DNA of 64,000 nucleotides from Lingula anatina (lineage: Eukaryota; Brachiopoda; Lingulata; Lingulida; Lingulidae): the NCBI RefSeq assembly GCF_001039355.2, contig NW_019773892.1:162676-226675 (forward strand), given 5' to 3'. The translations under genes were made by a program, and so were the position numbers. Shown here piece after piece: positions 12,201 through 22,000 of the stretch (within the stretch, counting starts at the first letter, position 1; every line of letters begins with the position of its first letter). Under the pieces are notes generated by a model. The model made no database searches, had not been told where the DNA came from, and saw nothing but the letters and a program-made list of their open reading frames with translations.

Positions 12201-15200
12201 AGCAAGTAACAGTTACAACACAAGGCCAGTGATTAGGGGCAATTGACCTGGATTTTCATTCCAGGTGAAATGACCCTAGTCATTTACTCCCTGATGATGG
12301 TGACTGACAGTCACAGAAATATTGGAGGTAATACCCACATATTTTACAAGCTCTTGATAAAAAGAAAAACAGTAATTTGTACTTGTATTCTGATTTAAAA
12401 TGATGCAAACTATGAAAGTAATAAGTACAACTTACTGCAACGGTGGTTCTTGTGGTCTGTGTGTTCGGAGTGGTGGTGGTTGTATTTGGGGGAGTAACAC
12501 CCGCTGGTGAGAAAATACACATCAAATATCAATTATTAATTTTTGATTACAAGTTTTCAGAACAGTTTTGAAATACATTATAATGAGATATTATGCACAT
12601 TTCTCATAACAATTTAGACATTGAAATTGTACGGCTGACACTAAATATTCGTCTCTATTAATGGGCCATCAAAGGTTCACTGAATCGGGGCATAAATTAC
12701 CTCCGCAACTTTGTTGCTTTCTATTGGCTTATTTGGGACGAAGAAAGCCATTATACTGCATGTTTTTACTCGATGTGCATTTCATTTTAAACGTACATGT
12801 GCTTTGTTCAAAAGGGACAAAATACTAGAATTATCGACCTATTATATCTAACATATCCGCTATATCCCAACTGTCGGCAGACAACTGCGGCGTCGTTGCT
12901 TCCCCATTCCCAGTCACAAATACCCCCGTCACACTTATTCGGAATCAGCAGGAATGAAGCAGAATGAGCCCGAACGAAGTTCGAACCACATTCGGGGGGA
13001 AATTTTCAAATCGATCTTAATTACCGTAAGAGTACCGTTGCAATACTCAGAATGCGCTTGAATTCGCCTGGAATGATGAGTGCATTTTCGACTGTGTTGC
13101 TCCCAAAAGCAGTTCGAATGTAGTTGGAAAACTAGGAATATTTATAATGCTGTAAGAAGGCAGTAAGAATATTTAGAATATACTTTGAACGGCGCACTAG
13201 TGTGGTTCGATTGCTGGCAAAATTAGTATTTCAGCTCATCCGAGGCACATTCGAAACATTCTGACGGAGTATAAAATGCCCGTCACACTGGAGGCGGAAT
13301 GATTAAGAATGTCTTCGGAAATACAATTATTTGTGCATTCCAGGATATTCGAATAGCATTCTAAAAGCAATCTAAAAATGCTCTCGAATATGGCACGAAT
13401 TTTTAAATTTAGTAATTCTGGCTTGATTCCTACTGATTTCGATTAAGTTTGACGGGGGCTTTAAGTAACTTGTCAGTTCGAATATTCCTCTAATGTTATC
13501 AGAATGTTTCGAATGCTGTCGGAATGCCGTGAGAATATTTAGAATGCAGTCATAGTGCAGTTAGAATACTGTTCAAATGTCATTCGATAAATTTCCACTT
13601 GGAATGCACTTCGGAAGTTTTGACATGACAAAAACATTCGGAATGCCACAAGAATGGGTAAAAATATTTAGAATGCACTCGGAATTTTTAGAATGCTCTT
13701 CGAATATCCAGGAGCGCACAAAGTATTGTCTTTCCGACGGCATTCTTGCTCATTCCGCCTCTAGTGTGACGGGGGTATAACGTACTTATACCACTGTCTT
13801 GATAGCCCAAAAACCTTGCAATGAGAATAAAAGAAGTTACAGAAAGGAGACAATGGTGCACAGCTCGCCTGGCTCACAGACAGGCCAATCTCAAAAAGGG
13901 CTGAGAGGCAGTTAGAATCAGACCGACCGACTGACAAACAGAATACGTATACTTACGTAGGTATCCCTGGCAGTAGACGCCAGCGTCATCATATCTATCT
14001 AAGCCACAGTATGAAGAGGTATATGCCCCAACTCCACCGTGAGTGCAGTCTGTAAGGTTGCTCTCTGTTCCCATACAGCCNCAGTTACAACACAAGGCCA
14101 GTGATTAGGGGCAATTGACCTGGATTTTCATTCCAGGTGAAATGACCCTAGTCATTTACTCCCTGATGATGGTGACTGACAGTCACAGAAATATTGGAGG
14201 TAATACCCACATATTTTACAAGCTCTTGATAAAAAGAAAAACAGTAATTTGAATTTATACATACAGAGCTAATGAAACTGTTCTCTCAGAATACCAGTAG
14301 TTTTGTAGATGTAGTCTTTATACTTGCATTCGTCTTTTCAATGAAAATGACGTTGACTGTAAATAAGCGAAACATTAAAATAAAGATGCATTATCAACAT
14401 GATCAAAGAAATCATTAGTCAGTGATTGCTACTAAAGATTTAGTTGACGTTTTATATGCAATTCTGATATTATTCCCGTACGACTGTTAATAAATATATT
14501 ATATTGCCAGTAGTTTAATAAACGGGCTAAAATGTTGCCAGTTAAGACAGCTTGCCGTCTGTTTACAATAATATATTATTAGGAAGTAGAAAGGTGATTA
14601 TCTGGTAAGAACACATTTTTTTTAAATCTCAAGCTACTGAATAAATCACTTTAACTGGATACTTATCTACATAATATTTAGTTTCAGAGAGGACCTAGAT
14701 GTTATACTTGCTCAGGCACCTCCTCGTGTGGCGAATTACAAACCCGGTTCACTTACAACACCTACATCACGTGTTCTTATGGATACGTGTGCCACGTGAG
14801 TCTCTTTCTCCCTTTTGCACGCGAGTACAGCGCAAGCACACGGTTACCTACATTCACGAACACGAGGAAACACATGCATACATAACATTAAGCATTCACC
14901 TGCAAAAACACACACAGGCGCACATATAAAGACACAATACATGCTGGCGATACGATAACAACATGTGACTTAAATTAACAATCTTTATAAAAAAATCCAG
15001 GCTTATTGAACATGCATCCTCATAATGCATTTACTACAAATTAAAATAAAACATTTCCCGCATAGATTTAGTTTACAAAAGGTTATGCACTTCTTCAGGT
15101 GCCTTCTATTCTTAACGTCGAGGAAATATTTTATGAAAACATTTTTATTGCCGTCTTATAATTTTTTCTTCTTCTTCCTCTCCATCTTCTTCTACTACTA

Positions 15201-15784
15201 CTATTTTTTTCTTCTTCTCCTTTTCTTTTTCTCAAAATTTGCTCAGCCTTTTAGCCGCAATGGCAAGTTTTATGTCTTATAGTCGAAGAGCATTGCAACC
15301 CAAATGGCCGAATGGTCAGTGAATGTACCGATTTACGTTTTCTTTCACCAGCTTCAAGTTTAATGGTATCTGATTGAGACCTACTGGAAGCTGGTTAATA
15401 CCCAATACAGCATTCATTATAATGTTTCTTTTATGTTATTTCAAAAATAATTGTTTTCCTGTTATTATATGGGTAAACATTTTTTTGCAGATAAAGGCTA
15501 CGGCGTATCGCAATTACGCTCTCGATTTCGGTTCTTCTACCATTGCCTACAGCTACAGCCGCGGGTGCAGAGACCGATCATTTTGTACCAACCGGGAGTT
15601 TCTGGCAAGTACCTGCACGGGAACTGGGGCCAGTAGGGTCTGCAGGGAGTGCTGCACTAGTGACTACTGTAACAGTGGTACACTGGATACGTCCCAAGCC
15701 ACCACCACTGACAGAGGATTCAGTTCAAAGTGTGCCTGGTTTAACATCTTCTTTCTTTTGATCTTTGTCTTTGCCTGGAATTGA
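1817..15784 (+). CDS. SRCR(x5)-Thr linker-Ly6/uPAR-GPI receptor, copy 1 (first exon outside window)
   Basis: Predicted GPI-anchored cell-surface scavenger-type receptor. Exons: 1817-1975, 2258-2425, 4491-4682, 4948-5085, 5638-5829, 6479-6619, 7688-7891, 9039-9164, 9639-9809, 10290-10457, 11911-11978, 14688-14795, 15491-15784. All have AG acceptors and GT donors. SRCR exons are all phase 1-1, the linker exon is phase 1-0 and the Ly6 exons are phase 0, so the frame stays open to the TGA at 15782. Each SRCR domain has six Cys and two exons, the group A pattern. The signal-peptide exon is missing, but bases 170-240 match DNA just downstream of the first exons at 19853 and 22415, so it probably lies just left of base 1. 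The gene contains an apparent duplicate of one exon and a palindromic misassembly. Ligand unknown; SRCR proteins often bind microbial polyanions or other proteins. Confidence 0.85.
2258..2425 (+). CDS. Copy 1 exon A2: SRCR domain A, C-terminal half
   Basis: Acceptor CAACAG at 2252-2257; the donor GTACGT at 2426 is chosen over GTAAAT at 2430 because only it gives phase 1. Contains [24 protein letters not shown] and DDAGVVC, giving Cys 3-6. Confidence 0.87.
3230..3395. repeat. Fragment related to the MITE at 19403-19705
   Basis: Shares the run from AAAAAAAAACC through TTTGAATG, GACCATTGG and GGCCAAAACGAA with the right half of the TTAA-flanked MITE. Confidence 0.4.
3700..4346 (+). mobile_element. 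Non-LTR retrotransposon 3' fragment
   Basis: Conceptual translation gives [26 protein letters not shown] and [13 protein letters not shown], the usual C-terminal region after reverse transcriptase in CR1/jockey-like LINEs. It is followed by a 3' UTR with AATAAA near 4320 and a short A-rich tail. 5' truncated, nested in the DNA transposon. Confidence 0.7.
4491..4682 (+). CDS. Copy 1 exon B1: SRCR domain B, N-terminal half
   Basis: Acceptor TTGTAG ends at 4490, donor GTTAGT at 4683. Phase 1-1, 64 codons. Motifs [29 protein letters not shown] and WNPRGT. The first half runs past the PRGT motif, unlike exon A1. NTS is a possible N-glycosylation site. Confidence 0.87.
4878..4909. repeat. (CA)n microsatellite
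   Basis: CA dinucleotides close to the exon B2 acceptor of copy 1. The corresponding intron of copy 2 has a shorter tract near 25510. Confidence 0.9.
4948..5085 (+). CDS. Copy 1 exon B2: SRCR domain B, C-terminal half
   Basis: Acceptor ACTCAG at 4942-4947, donor GTGAGT at 5086. Contains [19 protein letters not shown] and DDAGVIC. It is 46 codons, one shorter than its counterpart in copy 2 (28546-28686). Confidence 0.87.
5638..5829 (+). CDS. Copy 1 exon C1: SRCR domain C, N-terminal half
   Basis: Acceptor TTTCAG at 5632-5637, donor GTGAGT at 5830. Phase 1-1, 64 codons. Reads [39 protein letters not shown] and TPRGT. Confidence 0.88.
6479..6619 (+). CDS. Copy 1 exon C2: SRCR domain C, C-terminal half
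   Basis: Acceptor AACAG at 6474-6478, donor GTGAGT at 6620. Contains [24 protein letters not shown] and DDAGVLCKG. An identical exon follows at 7157-7297 inside a repeated block. Confidence 0.87.
7157..7297 (+). CDS. Second, identical copy of exon C2 (probable assembly duplicate)
   Basis: Exact copy of 6479-6619 at an offset of 678 bases, including both splice sites. It belongs to the block 7005-7681, which repeats 6327-7003 with a single N between them. If real, phase 1-1 splicing could add a redundant SRCR C-terminal half. The perfect identity and the N favour an unmerged assembly overlap. Confidence 0.4.
7688..7891 (+). CDS. Copy 1 exon D1: SRCR domain D, N-terminal half
   Basis: Acceptor AATAG ends at 7687, donor GTACTG at 7892. 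Phase 1-1, 68 codons. Reads [39 protein letters not shown] and PRGTSRVVL. The exon extends five codons past the PRGT position where exons B1 and C1 end. Confidence 0.86.
9039..9164 (+). CDS. Copy 1 exon D2: SRCR domain D, C-terminal half
   Basis: Acceptor TTTCAG ends at 9038, donor GTGAGT at 9165. The shortest SRCR exon (42 codons), beginning directly at [10 protein letters not shown]. Other Cys are in LDAC, ESSC and DAGVAC. An (AT)n tract starts 12 bases after the exon. Confidence 0.86.
9177..9233. repeat. (AT)n microsatellite
   Basis: Begins 12 bases after exon D2 of copy 1. Absent at the same site in copy 2. Confidence 0.95.
9639..9809 (+). CDS. Copy 1 exon E1: SRCR domain E, N-terminal half
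   Basis: Acceptor TTCTAG ends at 9638, donor GTAAGG at 9810. Phase 1-1, 57 codons. Reads [30 protein letters not shown] and [10 protein letters not shown]. Bases 9726-9800 have a near-identical stray copy at 11494-11568. Confidence 0.87.
10290..10457 (+). CDS. Copy 1 exon E2: SRCR domain E, C-terminal half
   Basis: Acceptor TTCAG ends at 10289, donor GTAAGT at 10458. Contains [23 protein letters not shown] and [10 protein letters not shown]. The left arm of a large palindrome begins inside it at 10334, and a mirror copy of its 3' part lies at 13957-14080 on the - strand. Confidence 0.87.
10638..11492. mobile_element. DNA element with ACCCCCGTCACACT termini
   Basis: Inverted ends ACCCCCGTCACACT and AGTGTGACGGGGGT. 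The interior is rich in GCATTC/GAATGC-like repeats. No transposase; non-autonomous. A relative sits at 34241-34928 in a different intron of copy 2. Confidence 0.75.
10955..11140. mobile_element. Shorter inverted relative nested in the ACCCCCGTCACACT element
   Basis: Starts with the right-end type sequence (CCCCCGTCAAACTTAATCG) and ends with the left-end type (CCTCCAGTGTGACGGGC), so it is oriented opposite to its host element. Confidence 0.55.
11494..11568 (+). pseudogene. Stray 75-bp fragment of SRCR exon E1
   Basis: Matches 9726-9800 of exon E1 at all but one base by eye (GGAATGG against GGGATGG). It directly follows the 3' end of a DNA element (10638-11492). The equivalent site in copy 2 (about 35740) has neither element nor fragment. 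No splice sites, so not a functional exon. Confidence 0.8.
11911..11978 (+). CDS. Copy 1 exon F: Thr-rich linker
   Basis: Acceptor ACCAG ends at 11910, donor GTAAGT at 11979. Phase 1 to 0. Encodes about 23 residues with the core [16 protein letters not shown], a likely O-glycosylated stalk between the SRCR and Ly6 parts. It is the adaptor exon that switches from phase-1 SRCR modules to phase-0 Ly6 exons. Mirror copy at 12436-12503. Confidence 0.85.
12035..12379. mobile_element. Foldback (hairpin) MITE in the linker-Ly6 intron
   Basis: Arms of about 165 bases begin CAAATTACTGTTTTTC and end GAAAAACAGTAATTTG around a roughly 20-base loop. Sequence after the N (14082-14251) shows that this right arm is truly followed by intron starting AATTTATACAT. 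The same intron of copy 2 lacks it. The hairpin probably caused the large palindromic misassembly. Confidence 0.65.
14082..14251. repeat. Repeat of the foldback MITE right arm after the N
   Basis: 170 bases identical to 12210-12379, then unique intron. Marks the true continuation of copy 1 towards exon G. Confidence 0.8.
14688..14795 (+). CDS. Copy 1 exon G: Ly6/uPAR domain, first half
   Basis: Acceptor TTTCAG ends at 14687, donor GTGAGT at 14796. 36 codons in phase 0. Begins [15 protein letters not shown] and ends CSYGYVCH. Five Cys with the CxxC opening typical of Ly6/uPAR three-finger domains. Confidence 0.85.
15491..15784 (+). CDS. Copy 1 exon H: Ly6/uPAR second half and GPI signal
   Basis: Acceptor TTGCAG ends at 15490; stop TGA at 15782-15784. 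Seven Cys ending in the family signature ECCTSDYCN. Then a short Thr-rich spacer and a hydrophobic tail ([17 protein letters not shown]) that runs to the stop with no basic cytoplasmic segment, the layout of a GPI-attachment signal. Confidence 0.87.
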   Translation: MKATAYRNYALDFGSSTIAYSYSRGCRDRSFCTNREFLASTCTGTGASRVCRECCTSDYCNSGTLDTSQATTTDRGFSSKCAWFNIFFLLIFVFAWN

Positions 15785-15830
15785 AAGCCTAAAGTGCCTA
15801 CTTTAGATCCTAATATGACAACAAATCTCT

Positions 15831-16050
15831 TAGGGCGCATTCCCATAGATTTTAGATCGATCTATCCCCGTGGGGAGTCTCACTATAGATAACTGTCAGA
15901 TAATCCGACTTAAATGTCCGTCCCGCCTACTACAAGCTGTAAGGAGGTAATTAACCTCCGTGACCGCTTGGCTGACAGCTATTTAGGGTGAAACCCCAGG
16001 GAGTTAGGTTGATGTAGTTGGATCGATCTAATCTCTGGGAATGGGGTCTA
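15831..16050. mobile_element. About 220-bp MITE with TTAGATCGATC inner ends
   Basis: Begins TAGGGCGCATTCCCATAG and ends GATCGATCTAATCTCTGGG plus AATGGGGTCTA, imperfectly inverted. A close copy is at 33306-33507. Immediately downstream of receptor copy 1. Confidence 0.7.
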
Positions 16051-16299
16051 ATCCTTTAGCATTCAAACTCTTGCACGAAAAAAATCTGGTGTACAGTATT
16101 CAGAACTTTGACCAGAATTACGATCTAAAGAGTCGAAATTGGAACCCCAAGTTTCCATTGTCTTGGAAGTGTTTTAGTAATGCACATGCACATGCAGTTT
16201 AAGTAGTTTTCTACGGAAGTAGTGCTTATGGTAAGAACTCTGCCTGCATCCACACTTCATGTATTTATCCCTGTAATTGTGCCATACTATATTGTGTTT

Positions 16300-17665
16300 C
16301 AAAGGATGTTTTCCTTCAATAGACTAAAATATTAAAACTTTTTTCTCTTATATACATGTAGCATGAAATAATGAGTGATGTTAGTTACATAAATTTTGAA
16401 AAAAGTTAAATGATAATTTTGAATGCTAACAACGGTTTGGTAAAACTTAAATTAAAAACAAATATGTGTGTCTAATCTTGAATATTAGGGCATTTGAAAA
16501 TGAGACTTTGTAACAGTATCGTGAATTTGCATTTCTTATATCTATTGGGAATATGTAATATTATATTTTTGCCAAATCTATAGGAAGGCAGACAAAGGAA
16601 AATATGTCTCTATATAATTGTATTGTTTTTTGCTAGTAATATTGATTTCTGTTTTGAGAAACACGTACATCGTGTGTCTTTAAGCCTATTTCAGGTCATA
16701 ACCTTGTATAAAACCGCTTGAATAAAACTGTAGATAATTAAACAGACAAAAGTTGTCTCGAAAAGTTATTTAATTCACTATTTCAAATAACCAGTTGTGC
16801 CCCATTTTATTACTTTGACCAATACATATTTTCATTCATTTCCTAGCAAATCTGTCACAGCTTCCATTATTGTCGTTTTTTCACAAAAGGCAGTTTTTTG
16901 TCGCTTCCTATACTTAAACACATCCGTTTGGAGGTGAATAAAAGCCTGTAAAGTAGGTGGCGCCTTCTTTAAGTGATCCTACAGTATTATATATGCCTTA
17001 CCGGTTCACTGTACTAGTACCTGGGCTCATTTTACAAATATTTTATAGCTCTTGGGCTAAGCTTAAAGCTTGCTAGAGTAAGGCAGCTGAACACGTGAAG
17101 TCGTTTTTTATATTGGGTGAAGATTTTTTAGAGCTACTAAAAAGCATCAGTGTTTGACATACCCAGATGAAATGACAGTGTAAGGAGCAACTAAAAGATG
17201 ATAAGAATTTGCTCAAGGTGCTTACGTAAAGGACATTAACAGGAGGGGATTTTTTCTTAAGATATTGTGAAACTCATCTTAATTGGCGAAGTTTAGAAGG
17301 ACAAACCCCTAGCTCCCCTAATCTTACTAAATACAGGTCCGGAGCCAGAAATTTGAAAAGGGGGTCCTTTTTATGAAAAAAAAGAAAACAAAAAAACTGG
17401 CTTTTAACCACGAATGTAGAATTATAATAGAATATGCATCTTCCCGGTTTTCATTATTTAAAAAAGAGAAAACCATTGAGGAAATCACGTGACCTACTGA
17501 CCTACGTGACCTACTCCGCCTGCTGCCCCCCCCCCCCCCTTTTCGCCATTGCTGTTACATACAAGAAAAGACCCAGGATCAACTAGTGCTGGTCACCCAT
17601 GGAGATCCAAAAGCATATTCGTTCCTTTGATCGGTATTTTTTGTAATATAGTGTGTTCTTAAAAA
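16300..17665. repeat. Dispersed repeat R, copy 2 (intergenic)
   Basis: Matches 340-1340 along most of its length, plus an extra 0.3 kb in the middle (about 16860-17160). Lies downstream of receptor copy 1 and ends where a small MITE begins. No gene seen. Confidence 0.6.
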
Positions 17666-17680
17666 CTCGTTACTGTGTAA

Positions 17681-17811
17681 CAGAAAGTCCGCCCTCCATA
17701 TAGTTATAGTGGTTAGGGTTAGTCTGTCCTAAGTGGGTAAAAATCTAGGACGAGCCTCAACTGCACAATGAATGGGAGGCGGACTCTCTGTCTAGGGGGA
17801 CTATCTGTTAC
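17681..17811. mobile_element. About 130-bp MITE
   Basis: Inverted ends AACAGAAAGTCCGCCCTCC and GGGAGGCGGACTCTCTGT. Inserted exactly where repeat R copy 2 stops. Confidence 0.5.
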
Positions 17812-17822
17812 GTTTCCCCGGG

Positions 17823-18250
17823 TTATTTATCGTCCATTATGCTCAAGTCACGATTCCGTTTATCAGTCTCTTGATCGTCTTGCTCAAACAGTTGGGAAAA
17901 TCTGCTTTGTTGTGTGGGTGTGAGACGAACGTTCCTTTCGTGCCCAGGCCGTGGCGTACATGTATCCTGATACTGCCCTTTACACCTCTGTGAACAAATA
18001 CCGTTTTCAAAGAAGGGCATTATATTTCGAAAGTAAGCTTTGTTATTGAAGGGTTTTGTGACGCTGAAGAGTGCAGCACCATCGTGCTTCCATATTATAA
18101 CCTTTTTGGTATAATTCACGTTCTAAAATATGAATATTTATATTCATGCATCTAAAACCCTTAGAACTGTAAAAAGCATGTAAATAGTCAGCCTGCCACA
18201 GCCTGCTACTTGGGTTATGAAGTTTATGAGTCCTAATTATTAGAGAAAAA
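17823..18250. other. Intergenic, no gene recognised
   Basis: A 98-codon frame on the - strand (17823-18119) has no recognisable domain. Weak similarity to 42760-43020 suggests repeated DNA. Confidence 0.4.
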
Positions 18251-18844
18251 TAAAAAAAAGTATATGCCTTTATGCAGGTGTCAACATAAACGCACGTACA
18301 GAATTATTTCTTGGCGCAAATTCGGAGACATTTAGGTGAAATTGAGCTGCACGGTACAGAAAATGTCTTTGCAAGTGATATGGCAAAACGCACATATTTT
18401 CCCATAATAGTTTTTATGTCATCCAGGGCTTTTCAATAATCCAGTGCTTTCATGTATAATGCAACAAAAGTATTGACGATTGTCAAAAGAAGAGAAACTA
18501 CATATCTTGTTTCTTTTTTGTGATGAGCCCACACTGCAGGGAGAAAGAGAAATTAATATGGGGTTTTATGTAGATCTAAACACAAAAGCACACAAAACGA
18601 TTTTATGGGACAAGGTTATAAATCATTAGTTGAAATCTAGTTGAACAGTGCAAAAGACGCCTTTGCAAGTAATATGACAAAACCTGGGTACAAAAATGTT
18701 TGCTCACAAAGGCCTTTTACGTAAGTTAGTTTTTTTCATGCGTAACGCAACTAAAGTATTGAAGCTTGCCAAAAGAGCTGAAACAACGTATCTTGTTTCT
18801 TATCTGCGGTGAGTCAACAATGGGGAATACAGAAAAAAGTATAT

Positions 18845-18990
18845 GGTGTTACCCCTAGCAAAATGTCACGCCTGCTGCGTATTTGCAGCGAATGTCGCAG
18901 CAATTGTTTTCTTGCAAACTCCTGCAAACTCGTTGCAGCAAGCAAGCAGGCAAGTTTGCTGCAATGCTTTTGCAAACTTCTCAAATTGCC
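18845..18990. mobile_element. Small element rich in TTGCAGCAA/GCAAACT motifs, copy 1
   Basis: Starts CCCCTAGCAAAATGTCACGC and is packed with GCAAACT, CTGCAA and TTGCTGCAA. It interrupts a tandem repeat unit, so it is an insertion. Confidence 0.5.
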
Positions 18991-19402
18991 AAGTGTGTGT
19001 AGGTCTTAACACAAACGCACACACAACGATTTTATTGGATAAGATCATAATAATTTAGGTGAAACAGCACAAAAGACGTCTGTGCCAGTAATGTGACAAA
19101 ACCCAGGCAAAAAAAGTTTTTGCTCATAAAGGCCTTTATATTAGTCAATAACCCAGGGGTTTTCATTCGAAAATGCTATAAAAGTATTGAGGCTTGTGAA
19201 AAGAAGTGAAACTACATATCTTGTTTCTAATATGTAGTGAGTCCACACTGACGCCTTAGACAGAAACAAGTATATGGGTTATGCAGGTCCTAGCACAAAT
19301 GCACACACAAACGAACACAAGATCTTAAACAATTATGTTGATAGTACAAACGACGTCTTTTCAAGTAATATGGCAACATGCACACACAAACACATTAGCT
19401 GA

Positions 19403-19705
19403 TTAAAGGGATTGTAAACAACTCACAGAAATATAATGTATTATCTTTTTAAACACAAAAACGGCAGTTATAGCTATTATTCTGATATTTGAGCTTTTCA
19501 TCGGACCACGTGACCTCCATAGATGGCTATACTCTGTAAATAATCTCTTAAGAGATTATAACAAAAAAGCAAACTTTTTAGAAAAAAAAAACCGGACTAA
19601 CTTTGAATGTAGAAATGGATTCATTAACCATAGGTTAGTATGGGAAAACTGATGTTTACTTCAGGAAAAAAAATTGGCCAAAACGAACATTTATTATCCC
19701 TTTAA
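19403..19705. mobile_element. MITE flanked by TTAA
   Basis: TTAA then AGGGATTGTAAAC at the left, TTATTATCCCT then TTAA at the right: about 300 bases with inverted ends and a TTAA target duplication, as in piggyBac-type insertions. Contains no coding frame. Confidence 0.65.
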
Positions 19706-19740
19706 GTGTTTTACATAAGTGGATAACCCAGATCTTTTCA

Positions 19741-19852
19741 TGCGTAATGCAATAAAAGGTGCTCCCTTTTTAAAGTTGTTGCCTTGCTAGGCAACTTCCA
19801 AAACATTGCCGATCTCAATCATCTTAGGTTAAAATTACCTGACTGGGGCGAA
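19741..19852 (+). promoter_or_regulatory. Possible core promoter of the upstream first exon
   Basis: AATAAAAGG (TATA-like) at 19751-19759, about 95 bases before the ATG. The same block with a weaker motif (AACAAAAGA) precedes exon 1 at 22415. Inferred from position only. Confidence 0.2.
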
Positions 19853-19925
19853 ATGTGGCGGGTGAACATAGTTTTCATTTTCTTATTGTTCATTACACGG
19901 TGTCCTATTTACTGCCAAGGACAAG
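19853..19925 (+). CDS. Upstream signal-peptide exon (alternative or orphan first exon)
   Basis: ATG at 19853, donor GTGAGC at 19926. 24 codons plus one base, phase 1. Begins MWRVNIVFIFLLFITRC and ends CQGQ, a clear signal peptide homologous to exon 1 at 22415 (MWRLN start, shared RCP). It could splice in frame to exon 24330. No SRCR exon lies between 19925 and 22415, so it is either an alternative first exon of copy 2 or the remnant of another copy. Confidence 0.7.
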
Positions 19926-20310
19926 GTGAGCAAAATATATTTTTTTTAATTTAACCAACACAAAAACTGAATCAAAAGTGCCAAAAATTAAAGAAGCATT
20001 AACATAAAATCAATTAACATTAACCATATTCGCACCGGGTGGGGTCGTTTACTACTCCAGCAGCATATTTGTTAGCGTGAATGTTTTATTATTCATTACA
20101 TTCCATGAAATTTCATAAATTTATCAAATTTTATTGAGCGTGCAAGAGATAAAAGTTTGGAGCTTTAGTTTCATTAACCTGTGTGATTATTTTGCCCCAA
20201 AAACGGTGCTGGGATCGACTCTAGTTTTCTGCAATTTGAGATACATGATCTTATTCTGTAAATTATACTCAAATAATTGATTAGATTAAGATATGAAAAA
20301 CAAAAACAAC

Positions 20311-20321
<11 letters not shown>

Positions 20322-20402
<81 letters not shown>
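20322..20402. repeat. (AT)n microsatellite
   Basis: Follows a short ACA-rich run and lies downstream of the first exon at 19853. The equivalent tract after exon 22415 is at 23047-23101. Confidence 0.95.
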
Positions 20403-20466
20403 GCATGTGGTAAGGAAGGGTGTTACATACATATATCTTAAAGTGGATGAATTCCACAGATGAGAG

Positions 20467-20730
20467 CGATCCCCTTAGCAAAATATCAGGCCTGCTGCAA
20501 ATTCGCGGCAAATTTACCACAAATATGTTATAATATTACTGCAAACTGCATTTCCTTCTTTAGCAGCAAGTTTGCTGCAATATGGCTGCAAATAAGCAGC
20601 AAGATTTGTTTTCTTGCAAACTCCTGCAAACTCGTTGTTGCAATTCCAAAAGTTTGCAGCAATGTTGCTGCAACATTGTTGCAATATTGCTGCAAACTTT
20701 TCATTTTGATATGGGGATTTTGGTGTAACA
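20467..20730. mobile_element. Small element rich in TTGCAGCAA/GCAAACT motifs, copy 2
   Basis: Starts ATCCCCTTAGCAAAATATCA; the end reads TTTTGATATGGGGATT, an imperfect inverted match. The interior is self-complementary. Confidence 0.5.
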
Positions 20731-20949
20731 GAGTGATGATGAATAAGTGAACAATATGTTCGAGGCATTATCCGGCACTGCTGACACTGTGAGTGCAATT
20801 GATTATGATCCAGAGAATCAAGAAAGGCAACAACATCTTGTTACCCAAGAGGGTAAACTTTGTCAAATAAGACGAAATAAGGCGACAAAGTCATTGCAAG
20901 GGTCCAGAATGAGGCTTTTAATAGGGTGTGACATAGGTAGTGGTTAAAC

Positions 20950-22000
20950 TGTAATTAATTATTCAGCAGATCAAGCAACCGATACAAGCCCAGGGCAGTG
21001 ACCCTGATATAAACAATATTAAGTAAATGATGGGATTGAACTCTTTAGAGTAAGGACCACCTAGCACAGGGAGAAAGCCAACGAAATGTTTTCTGAAGCA
21101 GGCTGCCTACTCCAACCCCCACTCGACATTAAAGAGACACAGCTTTGTCAGATTCTGACCTTATATAATGCCGTCTATATGGATCTCAGGGGTAAAATCC
21201 TGGGTCACCAGTTCCTTACCTTCAATTTACCACTCTATAATGAAGGCCAATGAGTAATAACATTACATACCATCCATACAAAATGTTCTCTGAACTAAAA
21301 AAATGGGTGTATAGAATAAGCCCGAAGCATACCTGTGAATATCAAGTGAGAAATTAATCTGTGACCCTTGTAGGGGTTATACTCAGTGACCTCTTTGTTT
21401 ACGGTAAATACTAGTTTGTATATGAATGGGGCATTTTAAGGCATTAACCTTGCATCAGCTACCAGGTGGTCTGATATATTCGGAGACGGACTGCATTGAA
21501 AATAACCGTCTGTCTTAAAAATGTATCGGTGCCACATTTTCACTTTAATTTTTTGTTTGTCTAAATGTAATTAAAATGCGAATTTGGGGTAGGTCAATAG
21601 GCATAACTGTTATCAAATGGTATCTGCTCTTCGCTTCCCGCTTCCCAATTTATTGGTTAACTATTTTTTTTAAATTTTAAATATAGTATTAGTATTTCTT
21701 CTGTTTGAACCAGTTGGCAATACCTGGTAGGATGTCGGTGCTAATTCCGTTGGAACTGAGATGTTTATTCAGCGGGGTGTCAAGAGTCATATTTATATTG
21801 AAACATAACACATTTTCCATTTCAGTGAAGGTTATTTTTTCTTTGCGGGACGTTAACACACAGTCTGTGTTGTTCTTCACCTTGATCCAGTGTGTTCTAT
21901 TTATCTAATATTTCACTTACCCTGTTAACGTCTTAGTATAATTCTCGCTTTCATGTATGTATATTTATATTAATGTACAGTTAACTTTTTTTAGAATATA
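20950..22000. other. Intergenic/intron, no gene recognised
   Basis: Partly homologous to the end of intron 1 in copy 1 (around 1500-1570, AAGGACCAC and AAATGTTTTCTG). Short frames here lack protein-like features. Confidence 0.5.

Larger units (their letters stand above)
10334..14080. repeat. 1.86 kb palindrome (probable misassembly)
   Basis: The left arm 10334-12197 is repeated in reverse complement at 12219-14080, differing only by a TA near the centre. The right arm therefore mirrors the end of exon E2 (13957-14080), the transposon, the E1 fragment (12846-12920) and exon F (12436-12503). It stops at the N at 14081, after which 14082-14251 repeats 12210-12379 and the intron resumes. Confidence 0.9.
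18260..19760. repeat. Tandem ~286-bp repeats upstream of the receptor first exon
   Basis: At least four units marked by TATCTTGTTTCT (18501, 18787, 19213 regions) and by GCAA(C/T)AAAAGTATTGA. One unit is split by a 150-bp element at 18845, the last by a MITE at 19403. A further diverged unit (22080-22310) sits directly upstream of exon 1 of copy 2. Confidence 0.7.

Noticed and set aside
12280-12525. 81-codon frame identical to that at 11889-12134
   Set aside because: Same palindrome; both are exon F read through its intron, and the - strand one is the mirror copy.
13874-14095. SRCR-like reading frame on the - strand
   Set aside because: Mirror image of exon E2 within the palindrome ended by an N; almost certainly misassembly, not an antisense gene.
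17712-17722. Telomere-like GTTAGGGTTAG
   Set aside because: Fewer than two units, lying inside a small MITE.
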